This document shows positions 26,282 through 34,594 of a DNA stretch of 54,485 bases, in pieces. The notes beneath the pieces are model-generated. The model saw nothing but the letters and a program-made list of their open reading frames with translations, did not search any database and had not been told where the DNA came from. The stretch's first letter is position 1. Each line of letters opens with the position of its first letter. This DNA comes from Clostridia bacterium (GTDB lineage: Bacteria; Bacillota; Clostridia; Christensenellales; CAG-138), in contig JAFWOT010000017.1 in the NCBI GenBank assembly GCA_017509785.1, positions 1 through 54,485 of the forward strand. The letters run 5' to 3'. Position numbers and translations under genes: made by a program.

Positions 26282-28089
26282 TACTCATCATCTCCTTCCA
26301 TCTGGGATTCGTATACCTCGCGGTAGATGACGCTCCTTCGCATGAGCTCGTCATGCGTGCCGATATCAACCACCTTGCCCTCATCCATTACGATGATGCG
26401 GTCGCTGTCCATTATGGAAGCGATCCTCTGTGCGATTATGAGCTTCGTCGTTCCGGGGATGTAATCGCGGAACGCCCGGCGGATCTTCTCGTCGGTCGCC
26501 GTATCGACGGCGGAGGTCGAGTCGTCGAGTATCAGTATCTTCGGCTTCTTAAGGAGCGCCCTCGCTATGCAGAGGCGCTGCTTCTGCCCGCCGGAGACGT
26601 TGCAGCCGCCTTGGCCGAGGTCGGTATCGTACCCGTTCTCCATGCGGGTTATGAAGTCGTGAGCGCAGGCCATTTTGCAGGCCTCGACTATCTCTTCGTC
26701 CGTGGCGTTGGGGTCGCCCCAGCGGAGGTTCTCCTTTATTGAGCCTGAGAAGAGCATGTTCTTCTGCAGCACCATGGAGACCCCCTCGCGCAGCTCAAAG
26801 AGGGAGTAATCCTTCACGTTGTGCCCCGCTATAAGCACCTCGCCGGAGAGCACGTCGTAGAACCTCGGTATGAGCTGAACGAGCGTCGATTTGCCCTCGC
26901 CCGTTCCGCCGACGACGCCTATCGTCTCGCCGGAGCGGATCTTGAAATTTATCCCCGAGAGCGTGAGGTTGTTCGGGTCGCCGGTATAGCTGAAATCGAC
27001 GTTCCTGAATTCGATGTCGCCGTTCTCCACCTTGAGGTCGGAATCCGGACCGATTATGTCGAGCTCCTCGTCGAGCACCTCGTTTATGCGGGAGACCGAG
27101 GCCTTCGCCATCGAGAGCGATACGATTATGAAGCTGACCATGGCGAGCGAGCTTATTATCTGGGTCGTGTAGGTCATGAGGCTCGTCAGCTCGCCGGGAC
27201 CGAACGCCTTGAAGCGGATTATCCGCATCCCGCCGAGGGCGAGGAGTATTATCGTACACGTCCACATTATGATGAGCTGAATGGGCCCCGAGAACGTGAA
27301 TATCTTCTGCGCGTGTATCTGAGCGTTCTTAAGATCCTGCACCGAATCGTGGAAGCGCTGCTTCTCGTAGTCCTCGCGAACGAAGGCCTTCACGACGCGC
27401 ATGGCGATGAGATCCTCCTGCACGGAGGTGTTCATCGCGTCGGTCTTCTTCAGCATCTTCATGAAGCGCGGATGCCCCGTCTTGACGAGGATCACCATCG
27501 CGACCGCGAGGAAGGGTATAGCGATGACGAATATCCACGAGAGCTCCGAATTGATGTTGAAGGCCATTATCGCCGCGAAAACCATCATCATCGGGGCGCG
27601 GACGAATATCCTTATCATCTGCTGGAATACGTTCTGGATCATCGTGACGTCCGTCGTCGTGCGGACGATGAGCGACGAGGTCGAGAACTTATCCGTATTC
27701 GCGAAGGAGAAGGATTGTATCTTTTCGAATATAGAGCGGCGAAGGTTCTTCGCGAACCCCATCGCGGCGACGGCGCCCGTCCTCGCTCCGAGCATGCCGC
27801 AGCTCAAGGAGAGCAGCGCCGCAAGCACCATCAGCCCTCCGAGCGTGAATATGAGCTGCGTCGAGCCCGTCTTCAGCTCCGCGGGTATCAACGAGCGCAG
27901 AAGGAAGTCATCGCGCGCGTAAAGCCCGCCGTCGACTATCGCGGCCATTAGCAGCGGGATGAGCACCTCAAGCGCCACCTCGAATATCATAAAAAACGGC
28001 GTGAGCAAGGTGGGGAGCCAGTAGCCCTTGACGTAGCCCGCGTAGCGCCTTATCCCCGACCCCCGGGGGACTTGATTACGTTGTTCCAT
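26281..28089 (-). CDS. ABC exporter half-transporter, degenerate-site subunit
   Basis: A 602-residue partner with the same membrane-ATPase layout. Walker A is GGTGEGKST and the signature loop is the consensus VSGGQKQR. The Walker B end reads ILILDDSTSAVD, with Asp where the catalytic Glu should be, and the H-loop reads IIAQRIASI, with Gln for His. So the site built on this subunit's Walker motifs should bind ATP but hydrolyse it poorly. This is the pattern of asymmetric heterodimeric exporters. It is the first gene of the leftward operon. Confidence 0.93.
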   Translation of the reverse strand: MEQRNQVPRGSGIRRYAGYVKGYWLPTLLTPFFMIFEVALEVLIPLLMAAIVDGGLYARDDFLLRSLIPAELKTGSTQLIFTLGGLMVLAALLSLSCGMLGARTGAVAAMGFAKNLRRSIFEKIQSFSFANTDKFSTSSLIVRTTTDVTMIQNVFQQMIRIFVRAPMMMVFAAIMAFNINSELSWIFVIAIPFLAVAMVILVKTGHPRFMKMLKKTDAMNTSVQEDLIAMRVVKAFVREDYEKQRFHDSVQDLKNAQIHAQKIFTFSGPIQLIIMWTCTIILLALGGMRIIRFKAFGPGELTSLMTYTTQIISSLAMVSFIIVSLSMAKASVSRINEVLDEELDIIGPDSDLKVENGDIEFRNVDFSYTGDPNNLTLSGINFKIRSGETIGVVGGTGEGKSTLVQLIPRFYDVLSGEVLIAGHNVKDYSLFELREGVSMVLQKNMLFSGSIKENLRWGDPNATDEEIVEACKMACAHDFITRMENGYDTDLGQGGCNVSGGQKQRLCIARALLKKPKILILDDSTSAVDTATDEKIRRAFRDYIPGTTKLIIAQRIASIMDSDRIIVMDEGKVVDIGTHDELMRRSVIYREVYESQMEGDDE

Positions 28090-28142
28090 TGAGTACCGTC
28101 CAATCAGAATTATTTGCCACCATTATACCATAAATATAAGAA

Positions 28143-28162
28143 GAAATCACCCGAAAGGGTGA
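28143..28162 (-). terminator. Short terminator of the CpsB-type gene
   Basis: On the minus strand TCACCC-TTTC-GGGTGA is followed by TTTCTT, about 30 bases after the stop at 28192. Confidence 0.55.
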
Positions 28163-28191
28163 CTTCGAAGAATATATTAACGGTGTGCGGT

Positions 28192-28938
28192 TCAGGCTTC
28201 GACTTCGCGCAGGTCGATAAGGCTCCTGTTCCCGATCACGCGCATCGGGTTCTCACGCATGAGAATATCCGCCCGATCGGGGGAATACCTGCGGGCAACG
28301 AATTCGTAAGCGTCGATAAGCTCGGTCGTCCTCGTGAATACGCCGTGCGCGTCCGTCGCGACGAAGTGCACCGCGCCCATGTCGAGCAGCGCCCGCGAGG
28401 TCTGCGTTTCGGGGGCGGCAGGGGGACCTATGAGGCTCGTCCTGTTTATCTGGAGATAACAGCCCATGTCCGCCCAATCAAGGGCGAAGCCGATATCGTC
28501 GTTCACGGCATAGTACCGCTCCGGATGGGCGATTATCGGCGTGACGCCCCGGCGCTGAACGGAGCGGAGCACGTCCCGCACGCGCCACATATCGTCGTCA
28601 AACGGGAACTCGATGAGCATATAGCGGGAGCCCGCCATCGTGTGAAGGCGCCCGTTGTCGATGAGCTCTCCTACGTCGTCCGTGCCGAAGACCTCCATCC
28701 CGCGGTGTATGCGAATGGGGATGCGGTTCTTCGCGAAAAGAGAACGAAGCCCCTCGAAATGCTCCTCATAGGAAGGGCCCGCGTAATTGGCGAATTCGCC
28801 GGGTATATTGCAGTGAGGGGTGACGATGATATCCGTGACGCCGCAGGCCGCCGCGGTCTCGCCCATGGCGACGGATTCCGCAAAATCGGATGAGCCGTCG
28901 TCCACCCCGGGTATAATGTGGCAGTGGATGTCGATCAT
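28192..28938 (-). CDS. CpsB/CapC-type PHP tyrosine phosphatase
   Basis: A PHP-fold metal-dependent phosphatase, of the kind that dephosphorylates the tyrosine kinase controlling capsule and exopolysaccharide synthesis. The metal ligands are visible: DIHCHIIPGVDDGS, ITPHC (in IIVTPHCNI), GMEVF, IIAHPERY and ATDAHG. From ATG 28938 it has 248 residues; the frame opens ten codons earlier at a TTG. No kinase or capsule genes adjoin it here, although galE and an LCP ligase lie elsewhere in the window. Confidence 0.88.
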   Translation of the reverse strand: MIDIHCHIIPGVDDGSSDFAESVAMGETAAACGVTDIIVTPHCNIPGEFANYAGPSYEEHFEGLRSLFAKNRIPIRIHRGMEVFGTDDVGELIDNGRLHTMAGSRYMLIEFPFDDDMWRVRDVLRSVQRRGVTPIIAHPERYYAVNDDIGFALDWADMGCYLQINRTSLIGPPAAPETQTSRALLDMGAVHFVATDAHGVFTRTTELIDAYEFVARRYSPDRADILMRENPMRVIGNRSLIDLREVEA

Positions 28939-28967
28939 TTTCCGTAAATGACTCCTTCTCACAGGCA

Positions 28968-28997
28968 ATGATACAACCGAGGAAAGGGTTTTGTCAA
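28968..28997 (-). promoter_or_regulatory. Promoter of the CpsB-type gene
   Basis: On the minus strand TTGACA (28997-28992) and TATCAT (28973-28968) with an 18-bp spacer. Confidence 0.6.
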
Positions 28998-29018
28998 GAG
29001 CCGTGAGCGCGGCAGAGG

Positions 29019-29047
29019 TTGTTTTTTGCTCCGCGCCGTATTATAAT
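29019..29047 (+). promoter_or_regulatory. Promoter of the sugar isomerase-like gene
   Basis: TTGTTT at 29019-29024 and TATAAT at 29042-29047, spacer 17 bp. It lies back-to-back with the CpsB promoter. Confidence 0.65.
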
Positions 29048-29072
29048 TGGCGGAGAAAAGAGGCGGAAAGAT

Positions 29073-29900
29073 ATGATAAAGGTACTTTGTTCGACAGGGG
29101 CGCTCATCACAAGATACAACGGGCGCGATCCGCGCCTGCTGCGCGGGCTCGTCCCGCATATAGAGGCGGACGGCTTCGAATTCATGGTCTATCCCTCGTG
29201 GGATGAAAAGCTCCCCGAGGTCAGGCGCACCATGCTCGCCCTCGTGCGGGAGGGCGTCAGCATACCCGTCGTCCATGCGGATAAGCGCATAGGCGAGCTT
29301 TTGAGCCTGGGCTCCGCGGAGGAGTTTGCGGAGGCCGACTTCCGCATGCGCAACAGCCTCGATATAGCCCGCGAGCTCGGCGCCGGGACGGTCGTCCTCC
29401 ACCTCTGGGGAGGGGCGGCCTCCGATCATCATATCGAGAGGAATATAGCAAAGCTCCCCGAATACATCGGGTGGGCGGGGGAGAGAGGCCTTTTGCTCAC
29501 GGTCGAAAACGTCGTCTGCGGTAAGAGCACCCCGCTGGAACACGTCCGCCGCATTATGCGGGAATACCCCGAAGCGCTCTTTACCATCGATACCAAGATG
29601 GCCGAATTCCACCGGGAGCTGCCCGCCACCCTTGCGGAGGAAGCCCTCTGGCAGGGGCGGGTCAGGCACCTGCACGTGAACGATTACGCCGGCGGCGTGA
29701 GGGATTTCAAGGACCTGCGCGTCATGCACATAGGCGAGGGGCACGTGGACTTCGCGCCCTTTTTCCGCCGCGTGAGGGAGTCCGGCTACGAGGGTTACGC
29801 CACCGTCGAATCGACCTCCTCCCTGCCGGACGGGAGCATCGCCTTCGAAAAGCTCAACAGATCCCTGCGGCTCGTGCGCGAGGGACTGAACGGAGAATGA
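29073..29900 (+). CDS. Sugar phosphate isomerase/epimerase-like TIM-barrel protein
   Basis: A 275-residue protein of the xylose-isomerase-like/AP-endonuclease-2 fold. Barrel strands with conserved metal-binding acids are seen: FEFMVYPSWDEK, TVVLHLWGG, LLTVENVVCG (Glu), FTIDTKMAEF (Asp), HLHVNDYAGG (His, Asp), and the final EGYATVES (Glu). Substrates in this family vary widely, so the reaction is unknown. ATG 29073 follows a purine-rich GGCGGAAAG. It diverges from the CpsB-type gene. Confidence 0.8.
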   Translation: MIKVLCSTGALITRYNGRDPRLLRGLVPHIEADGFEFMVYPSWDEKLPEVRRTMLALVREGVSIPVVHADKRIGELLSLGSAEEFAEADFRMRNSLDIARELGAGTVVLHLWGGAASDHHIERNIAKLPEYIGWAGERGLLLTVENVVCGKSTPLEHVRRIMREYPEALFTIDTKMAEFHRELPATLAEEALWQGRVRHLHVNDYAGGVRDFKDLRVMHIGEGHVDFAPFFRRVRESGYEGYATVESTSSLPDGSIAFEKLNRSLRLVREGLNGE

Positions 29901-29956
29901 TTCCATTAATGAGAGAATAATCTGCCGAATAATCGAATATTAGGAGTATTCGGACG

Positions 29957-29999
29957 CACGTCCGAAAAAAGAGACCCACCGTCGGGCGGGTCTCTTTGT
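29957..29999. terminator. Bidirectional terminator between convergent genes
   Basis: AGAGACCC (from 29970) pairs with GGGTCTCT (to about 29995) followed by TTTG. A small TCGGAC/GTCCGA stem lies just upstream, and the A-run between them gives a T-run on the minus strand for the SGNH gene. Confidence 0.75.
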
Positions 30000-30038
30000 A
30001 TGGAAGGAAGGAAGCGGGGGGACTTCCTTGTGGGCGTA

Positions 30039-30701
30039 TCAGACGAGCATGGGCAGTAGGAGCTTTCGTATCAGCTCGTGACCTTTCTCGTTGGGGTGCA
30101 GGCCGTCGCCGCAGATCATCGTGGCATAGGAGCGGTCGAGCAGGAGCCTGCCGCGCAGGTCTATGAGGCGGCAGCCCGTCTCGTATGCGGCGCGTTCAAC
30201 GGTGCGGTTGTAGTATTCATGCCAGCGATAGAGCATGTTCTCGTCGCCGAGCCATTCGAGCACGCGTTCGCCGTCGGCCCTGCGGGAGATCCATTTGAAG
30301 AAGCTCTCGGCGTTTATGGGTATGAGGTTCATCGCGATCGGCTCCGCGCCTATGCGGCGTATAGCCTCGATGAGCTTCTTGTAGGAGCGGTAGAAGACCT
30401 CCGGCGGGGTGAACGCCGCATGCTCCTCACGCGGGGCTCCGGCGACTATGCCCCAATCGAAGTTGGAATCGTTCCCGCCGAACTCGATGAGCACCGCGGA
30501 ATCCTTCATATCGCCGGAAAGCGACTCGAGCCCATACTCCACCGTTGCGCCCATGCGGCAGTGCTTGTTTATCTCAAGCCCGCCGGAGAGCGCGCTCTCA
30601 ATGAACCAACCGTCGTTATAGAGCATATAACGGTCGCGCTTCGAGTTATACATGACTCCCTTCATTATGGAGTCTCCGAGTATGGTGAGCTTCCTTGGCA
30701 T
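30039..30701 (-). CDS. SGNH/GDSL-family hydrolase
   Basis: A 220-residue esterase-like protein. The GDS block (LTILGDSIMKG) places the nucleophile at Ser11. The Gly block is near CRMGA, the Asn block is EFGGNDSNFDW, and the catalytic Asp/His pair is in GDGLHPNEKGHELI. No signal peptide is seen, so it is likely cytoplasmic. The substrate may be a lipid, acyl ester or acetylated sugar; the sequence does not say. AAAGGAGA precedes the start. It is divergent from the XRE regulator. Confidence 0.85.
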   Translation of the reverse strand: MPRKLTILGDSIMKGVMYNSKRDRYMLYNDGWFIESALSGGLEINKHCRMGATVEYGLESLSGDMKDSAVLIEFGGNDSNFDWGIVAGAPREEHAAFTPPEVFYRSYKKLIEAIRRIGAEPIAMNLIPINAESFFKWISRRADGERVLEWLGDENMLYRWHEYYNRTVERAAYETGCRLIDLRGRLLLDRSYATMICGDGLHPNEKGHELIRKLLLPMLV

Positions 30702-30757
30702 GTCCGTCTCCTTTCATCTTTATTATACCCCAAGGAAGTTTTTTTAAAAACCTACCG

Positions 30758-30786
30758 TTGATTTAATCGGGTAAACCGTTTATAAT
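30758..30786 (+). promoter_or_regulatory. Promoter of the membrane-bound XRE regulator
   Basis: TTGATT at 30758-30763 and a perfect TATAAT at 30781-30786, spacer 17 bp. Confidence 0.75.
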
Positions 30787-30797
30787 AGGGTGTAGAG

Positions 30798-30820
30798 CGA
30801 TTCTACCGACGGTGGAATCG
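30798..30820. promoter_or_regulatory. 23-bp near-perfect palindrome, candidate operator
   Basis: CGATTCTACCG, centre A (30809), CGGTGGAATCG: the arms match at 10 of 11 positions. It lies just downstream of the TATAAT box, where a bound dimer would block transcription. A CTACCG half-site also lies at 30752-30757. It fits autoregulation by the XRE protein whose start is 20 bases further on, or a 5' UTR hairpin. Confidence 0.6.
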
Positions 30821-30840
30821 AGGTGAACGGAGAGTAGAAA

Positions 30841-31545
30841 ATGGAGCAATTACGGGCAATTATCGCGGCCAACATATCGAGCCTCAGGGCGAGGGCGGGC
30901 ATCACCCAGCAGGAGCTTGCCTTAAAGCTCAATTACACGGACAAGGCCGTTTCAAAATGGGAACGGGGCGAATCCGTCCCCGATATCGGCGTGCTCGCCC
31001 GCGTTGCGGAGATATTCGGAGTCACCGTCGATTACCTCATTACCGATCATCGCCGCGCTTCCGCCTCCGGAGGGGAGCTCATCGAGGTCGAATCGAGCCT
31101 CGTTCCGGAGGTCGACCCCGGGCGTTCGCAGCCCGCTGCGCATGACGACGAACAGACCAACATGGCGAAGCTCGCCTCCGTCTTCGGGTTCCGAAGCCCG
31201 GGAAAGTTCACGGTCACGCTCATGGCGGCCGCCGCCGTGTGGCTCGTCGCGGTCATAGTATTCGCCGTGCTGACGGCGTTCGTCCCCGGGTATGACAGGG
31301 CGTGGATATGCTTCCTCTTCGCCGTCCCCGCGACGGCGGTCGTGCTGCTGATATTCAACCTCCTCTGGGGGAGCATGAGGGTCAGCTTCACGCTGATGGC
31401 GGTCTGCGTATGGACGGTGCTCGGCGCCCTCTTCATATTCTTCATAGACAGCACGCCGTGGACGCTCTTCCTCATCGGCGTCCCCGCGCAGGCGATGATA
31501 CTTCTCTGGCAGATACTCTACAACCGCAGGAACCGCGGGAAGTAA
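30841..31545 (+). CDS. XRE-family regulator with a C-terminal membrane domain
   Basis: A 234-residue protein. Residues about 6-60 are a classic HTH_3 domain (SLRARAGITQQELALKLNYT, then KAVSKWERGESVPDI). A charged linker (about 65-115) follows, then four to five hydrophobic helices to the C-terminus (VWLVAVIVFAVLTAFV, FLFAVPATAVVLLIFNLLW, and others). A DNA-binding domain fixed to the membrane suggests it senses membrane or envelope state, but no ligand is known. A palindrome sits on its own promoter. Confidence 0.85.
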   Translation: MEQLRAIIAANISSLRARAGITQQELALKLNYTDKAVSKWERGESVPDIGVLARVAEIFGVTVDYLITDHRRASASGGELIEVESSLVPEVDPGRSQPAAHDDEQTNMAKLASVFGFRSPGKFTVTLMAAAAVWLVAVIVFAVLTAFVPGYDRAWICFLFAVPATAVVLLIFNLLWGSMRVSFTLMAVCVWTVLGALFIFFIDSTPWTLFLIGVPAQAMILLWQILYNRRNRGK

Positions 31546-31568
31546 AATAAGGCATAAAGGCACAGCGG

Positions 31569-31605
31569 GAAAAAAGACCGGACGGCTCATGAGCCGCCCG
31601 GCCTT
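31569..31605 (-). terminator. Terminator of ribU, perhaps bidirectional
   Basis: CCGG-A-CGGCTC (31578-31588) and GAGCCG-C-CCGG (31591-31601) form a strong stem, and the A-run at 31570-31575 gives TTTTTT on the minus strand. It also lies about 25 bases after the XRE gene stop. Confidence 0.75.
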
Positions 31606-31616
31606 ATAATATCGCG

Positions 31617-32369
31617 TCAAGCCCTTCGCCGCTGCTTTCTCGCGTCCCCCATGTGCATTATGGGGGATATCCTCTTATAGAGCAGGAACGTGAGCAGCGC
31701 GACGACTGTCCCCTTTATGAGGTTGAACGGCACAACGGAGAAGAACACGAGCGTCCATACGCTGTTTATGTGCCCGTTCACGGCGGAGCCCATGGAGATT
31801 ATTCCGTCCATCCCACCGAACATCTGCGCGAATTTCGGTATCAGGTAGAGCCCGTTGAACGCGGAGCCGAACACCGTCATTATGAGCGCCCCCGCGATGA
31901 GGCCGATTCCCGCCGTCTTTTTTCCCGGCTTGGCGTGATAGATCATGCTCGCGGGGAGCACGAACGCGCACCCGACGACAAAGTTCGCGAAATCCCCCAC
32001 GAAGGCGGTCGAAGTCCCGCGGATGAGGAGCTTCAGCGCTATCTTTATGAGCTCCGATGTGACTCCCGCCACGGGCCCGAGATAGAAGGTCGCTATCATA
32101 ACGGGCAGCTCCGAGAAATCGAGCTTATAGAATTCCGGCGCGAGAAACGTCAGAGGGAACTCCAGAAGCATCAGCACCGCCGCCATTGCGGAGAACAGCG
32201 CCGTGTAGGTGATGAAGTGCGTGTCAGAGAAGCGCCTGCGCCTTTCGCGCATGACGAAGCGCTCGAAAAGGAACGCGATGAGGAACAGCCCCGCGAATAT
32301 CCCGAGGCATACGCCGATGAAGCCGAGATTGTTCCCGACGTCGGCAAACAGTTTTTTCAGGTCGAACAT
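31617..32369 (-). CDS. ribU: Riboflavin ECF transporter S component
   Basis: RibU binds riboflavin in the membrane and works with the shared EcfAAT module. The 250-residue protein has an N-terminal helix (GFIGVCLGIFAGLFLIAFLF) plus about six S-component helices. The family signature is EFPLTFLAPEFYKLDFSELP followed by VMI. The FMN riboswitch directly upstream confirms the ligand. The ribosome binding site AAAGGAGGT is five bases before ATG 32369. Ecf ATPase genes are not in the window. Confidence 0.93.
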   Translation of the reverse strand: MFDLKKLFADVGNNLGFIGVCLGIFAGLFLIAFLFERFVMRERRRRFSDTHFITYTALFSAMAAVLMLLEFPLTFLAPEFYKLDFSELPVMIATFYLGPVAGVTSELIKIALKLLIRGTSTAFVGDFANFVVGCAFVLPASMIYHAKPGKKTAGIGLIAGALIMTVFGSAFNGLYLIPKFAQMFGGMDGIISMGSAVNGHINSVWTLVFFSVVPFNLIKGTVVALLTFLLYKRISPIMHMGDARKQRRRA

Positions 32370-32374
32370 AAAAA

Positions 32375-32419
32375 ACCTCCTTTATTTTTGCCCCGTGCAA
32401 GCGGAGCGCAAAAGGAGGT
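32375..32419 (-). promoter_or_regulatory. Riboswitch expression platform: Shine-Dalgarno sequestering stem
   Basis: On the minus strand ACCTCCTTT (32419-32411) is the exact complement of the ribU ribosome binding site AAAGGAGGT (32383-32375), nine of nine bases, with a loop of about 27 bases. When FMN is bound this stem can form and hide the site, so control is probably at translation. Confidence 0.7.
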
Positions 32420-32440
32420 GATACTCGATTTTGTGTTGCC

Positions 32441-32578
32441 GCTTCTCCCATCCGGACTGTCACCGTCGGTATCGGAATCTCACCGATTCGGCGGACGGCA
32501 TCTGCCGCCGCTCGCAGACTTAAACGGGCAAGCCCGTTATCACTGCCGGTAGGGATTTTCACCCTGCCCCGAAGCAAC
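32441..32578 (-). ncRNA. FMN riboswitch (RFN element)
   Basis: Read on the minus strand it begins with TTCGGGGCAGGGTGAAAATC, continues through CCTACCGGCAGTGAT, AGTCTGCGAGC, and GGTGAGATTCCGATACCGAC, and ends with GGTGACAGTCCGGATGGGAG. These are the conserved boxes of the RFN element in their normal order. It senses FMN and turns down riboflavin uptake when FMN is plentiful. Confidence 0.96.
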
Positions 32579-32581
32579 GCT

Positions 32582-32610
32582 ATTATAGCACGGCCGCAAA
32601 CGGTATGCAA
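32582..32610 (-). promoter_or_regulatory. Promoter of the FMN riboswitch-ribU transcript
   Basis: On the minus strand TTGCAT (32610-32605) and TATAAT (32587-32582), spacer 17 bp, directly upstream of the riboswitch. Confidence 0.75.
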
Positions 32611-32628
32611 TACCGCGGCCGAAATTTT

Positions 32629-33219
32629 TTAATCCTCCCGCCTCTCGGCGAAATAGATACCGAATTCGTTCAGCTCCTCCGGCAGGTCGTAAACCGTCCT
32701 GCCGTTCTCTTCGTACAGGGAACAGCTCCCCGGGGCGAACTCCGAAAAGGTATCCCACGCCGTTATGAGCGGGCGCGCCTCCGGGATGCGGTATGCCTCG
32801 AAGAACCCGCGGTACTTTTCGGCATCCTCCGCGAAAACGGTGAGCACGTTGTACTTTCCGAAGGTCATCTCCTCGCGGCTCTCATGCCCGCCGAAACCGA
32901 ATTCGCTCATCCCGTCGTTTATGAGGAGCTTCCCCGCCCTGAAGAGCACCGTCTTCGCCTGCTCACGGGTCAGCCCGTCAATATAATAGACGTCCTTATG
33001 GAGGGAGCTTCCGTCCCCCGGTTCATCACCGGCTTTCGTCGGGATCTCGAGTATGAAGAACAGCGGCTCGTCATGCTCCTCTATAAAGCCCTGCATCAGC
33101 TCCCATATTTTATCCGTCCCCACGTTCGCCGTTATGCGGCCCGGGGAGATCTCGTATCCCTCGCGGAGCTTTTTCCTCATGGGGACGGAGCAGCAGGCTT
33201 TCAGCTTCAGCGTGCCCAT
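32629..33219 (-). CDS. Unknown protein in the dnaB operon
   Basis: A 196-residue soluble protein that I do not recognise. Features: MGTLKLKACCSVPMRKKLRE, an acidic middle with LFFILEIPTKAGDEPGDGSS and KDVYYIDGLTREQAKTVLFR, and an acidic C-terminus. It has no membrane helix or signal peptide. It begins one base after the dnaB stop, so it is certainly in the same operon and probably coupled. Confidence 0.7.
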   Translation of the reverse strand: MGTLKLKACCSVPMRKKLREGYEISPGRITANVGTDKIWELMQGFIEEHDEPLFFILEIPTKAGDEPGDGSSLHKDVYYIDGLTREQAKTVLFRAGKLLINDGMSEFGFGGHESREEMTFGKYNVLTVFAEDAEKYRGFFEAYRIPEARPLITAWDTFSEFAPGSCSLYEENGRTVYDLPEELNEFGIYFAERRED

Positions 33220-33220
33220 A

Positions 33221-34585
33221 TCAGTCGCCGAAGGGCGCTTCCGCGTCGGAATGGTTGTCGAACTTCGTGAGCTCCGGCCTCCATGTGAGGTTTATTGAGC
33301 GCGTCTCGCCGTTCCTGTGCTTGACGACGTTGAGGTAGGCGATGTTGTTGCCATCGCGGTATTCCTCGGTGTCGAGGTAGGCGGCGGGACGATAGAGCAT
33401 CATTATTATGTCGGCGTCCTGCTCTATGGAGCCGGACTCGCGCAGGTCGCTCATGACCGGGGTATGGTCGCTTCTCTTATCCGGCTCGCGGGAGAGCTGT
33501 GAAAGCACTATGAGCGGAATATCCAGCTCGCGGGCGAGTATCTTAAGATTCCTCGTCATCTCGGAGACCGCCTGCACGCGGGATTCGGCGCGCCCGTTCG
33601 TCTGCATGAGCTGCAGGTAGTCGACAATGACGAGATCCAGCCCCTGCCTCGCCTTTATACGGCGGCAGCGGGAGCGCAGCTCCGCGACGGATATGCCGGG
33701 CGTGTCGTCCAGCAGGAACGCGGCGTCGCCTATACTGCTGAACCCGGCGGCTATCTTCATGAGCTGATCGGAATCCACCCCGCCCGTGCGGATCGCCTGG
33801 AGGGGCACTCCCGTCTCCGTCGCCATGACGCGGGAGACGAGCTGTTCCTTGCTCATCTCAAGGTTGAAGAAGGCGACGGTCGCGCCCTCGTGCAGGGCGG
33901 CGTGGGCGGCGATATTGAGCGCCAGAGTCGATTTGCCGCTCGCGGGCCTTCCCGCGATTATAATGAGGTCGCTCCTGTGGAGGCCGCTCGTCAGCTGATC
34001 GAGGTCGATGAACCCCGTCGGCAGGCCGGTCGTCTTCCCCTTCGTCCGCATGAGCTTGCCGATCATGCGGTAGACCCTGCCGTAGATCGGGGCGATGGGC
34101 TCTATCGTGTCGTCCGAGGCGCGGACGGCGATCTCGTATATGCGGCGCTCCGCGTCGTCAAGCAGCTTCGAGGTCTCCCTCGAGCCGGTCCTTGCCTCCT
34201 GCGCTATATCGGTGCAGACGTTGATGAGCCGCCTGCGGGTGCTCTCCTCCTTGACTATGGTGAGGTAATGCTCGAAATTGAGCGCCGTCGGCGTGAAAAC
34301 GGAGAGCTCGTTTATGTATTCGAGCCCGCCGGAGGTCTCGAGCTTGCCGAGCTTCTCGAGCGCGTCCATGAGGGTGACTATGTCGATGCTGCCGCCCCTG
34401 TCCCAAATGTGGCGGATCCCCGCGAAGACCTCCCGGTTCCGCATGGAGAAGAAATCGACGGGCGTCAGCTCCTCGATGGCTTTCTCCGTTGTCTGCGGGG
34501 AGAGCAGTATGCTTCCCAGCACGGCCTTCTCGGCCTCCTCACTGAAGGGGAGGGAGAGATTCGTTTCCTTGGTTTCGTTATCCAT
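33221..34585 (-). CDS. dnaB: Replicative DNA helicase
   Basis: Hexameric 5'-3' helicase of the replication fork (called DnaC in Bacillus). The N-terminal domain shows LPFSEEAEKAVLGSILLSPQ. The RecA-type motor shows Walker A GRPASGKSTLALN, then MSKEQLVSRVMATETGVPLQ, Walker B LDLVIVDYLQLM and the late VLSQLSREPDKRSDH. No intein interrupts it. Length 454 is normal. It follows rplI by nine bases, the widely conserved rplI-dnaB order. Confidence 0.97.
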   Translation of the reverse strand: MDNETKETNLSLPFSEEAEKAVLGSILLSPQTTEKAIEELTPVDFFSMRNREVFAGIRHIWDRGGSIDIVTLMDALEKLGKLETSGGLEYINELSVFTPTALNFEHYLTIVKEESTRRRLINVCTDIAQEARTGSRETSKLLDDAERRIYEIAVRASDDTIEPIAPIYGRVYRMIGKLMRTKGKTTGLPTGFIDLDQLTSGLHRSDLIIIAGRPASGKSTLALNIAAHAALHEGATVAFFNLEMSKEQLVSRVMATETGVPLQAIRTGGVDSDQLMKIAAGFSSIGDAAFLLDDTPGISVAELRSRCRRIKARQGLDLVIVDYLQLMQTNGRAESRVQAVSEMTRNLKILARELDIPLIVLSQLSREPDKRSDHTPVMSDLRESGSIEQDADIIMMLYRPAAYLDTEEYRDGNNIAYLNVVKHRNGETRSINLTWRPELTKFDNHSDAEAPFGD

Positions 34586-34594
34586 TGCGGGGGT

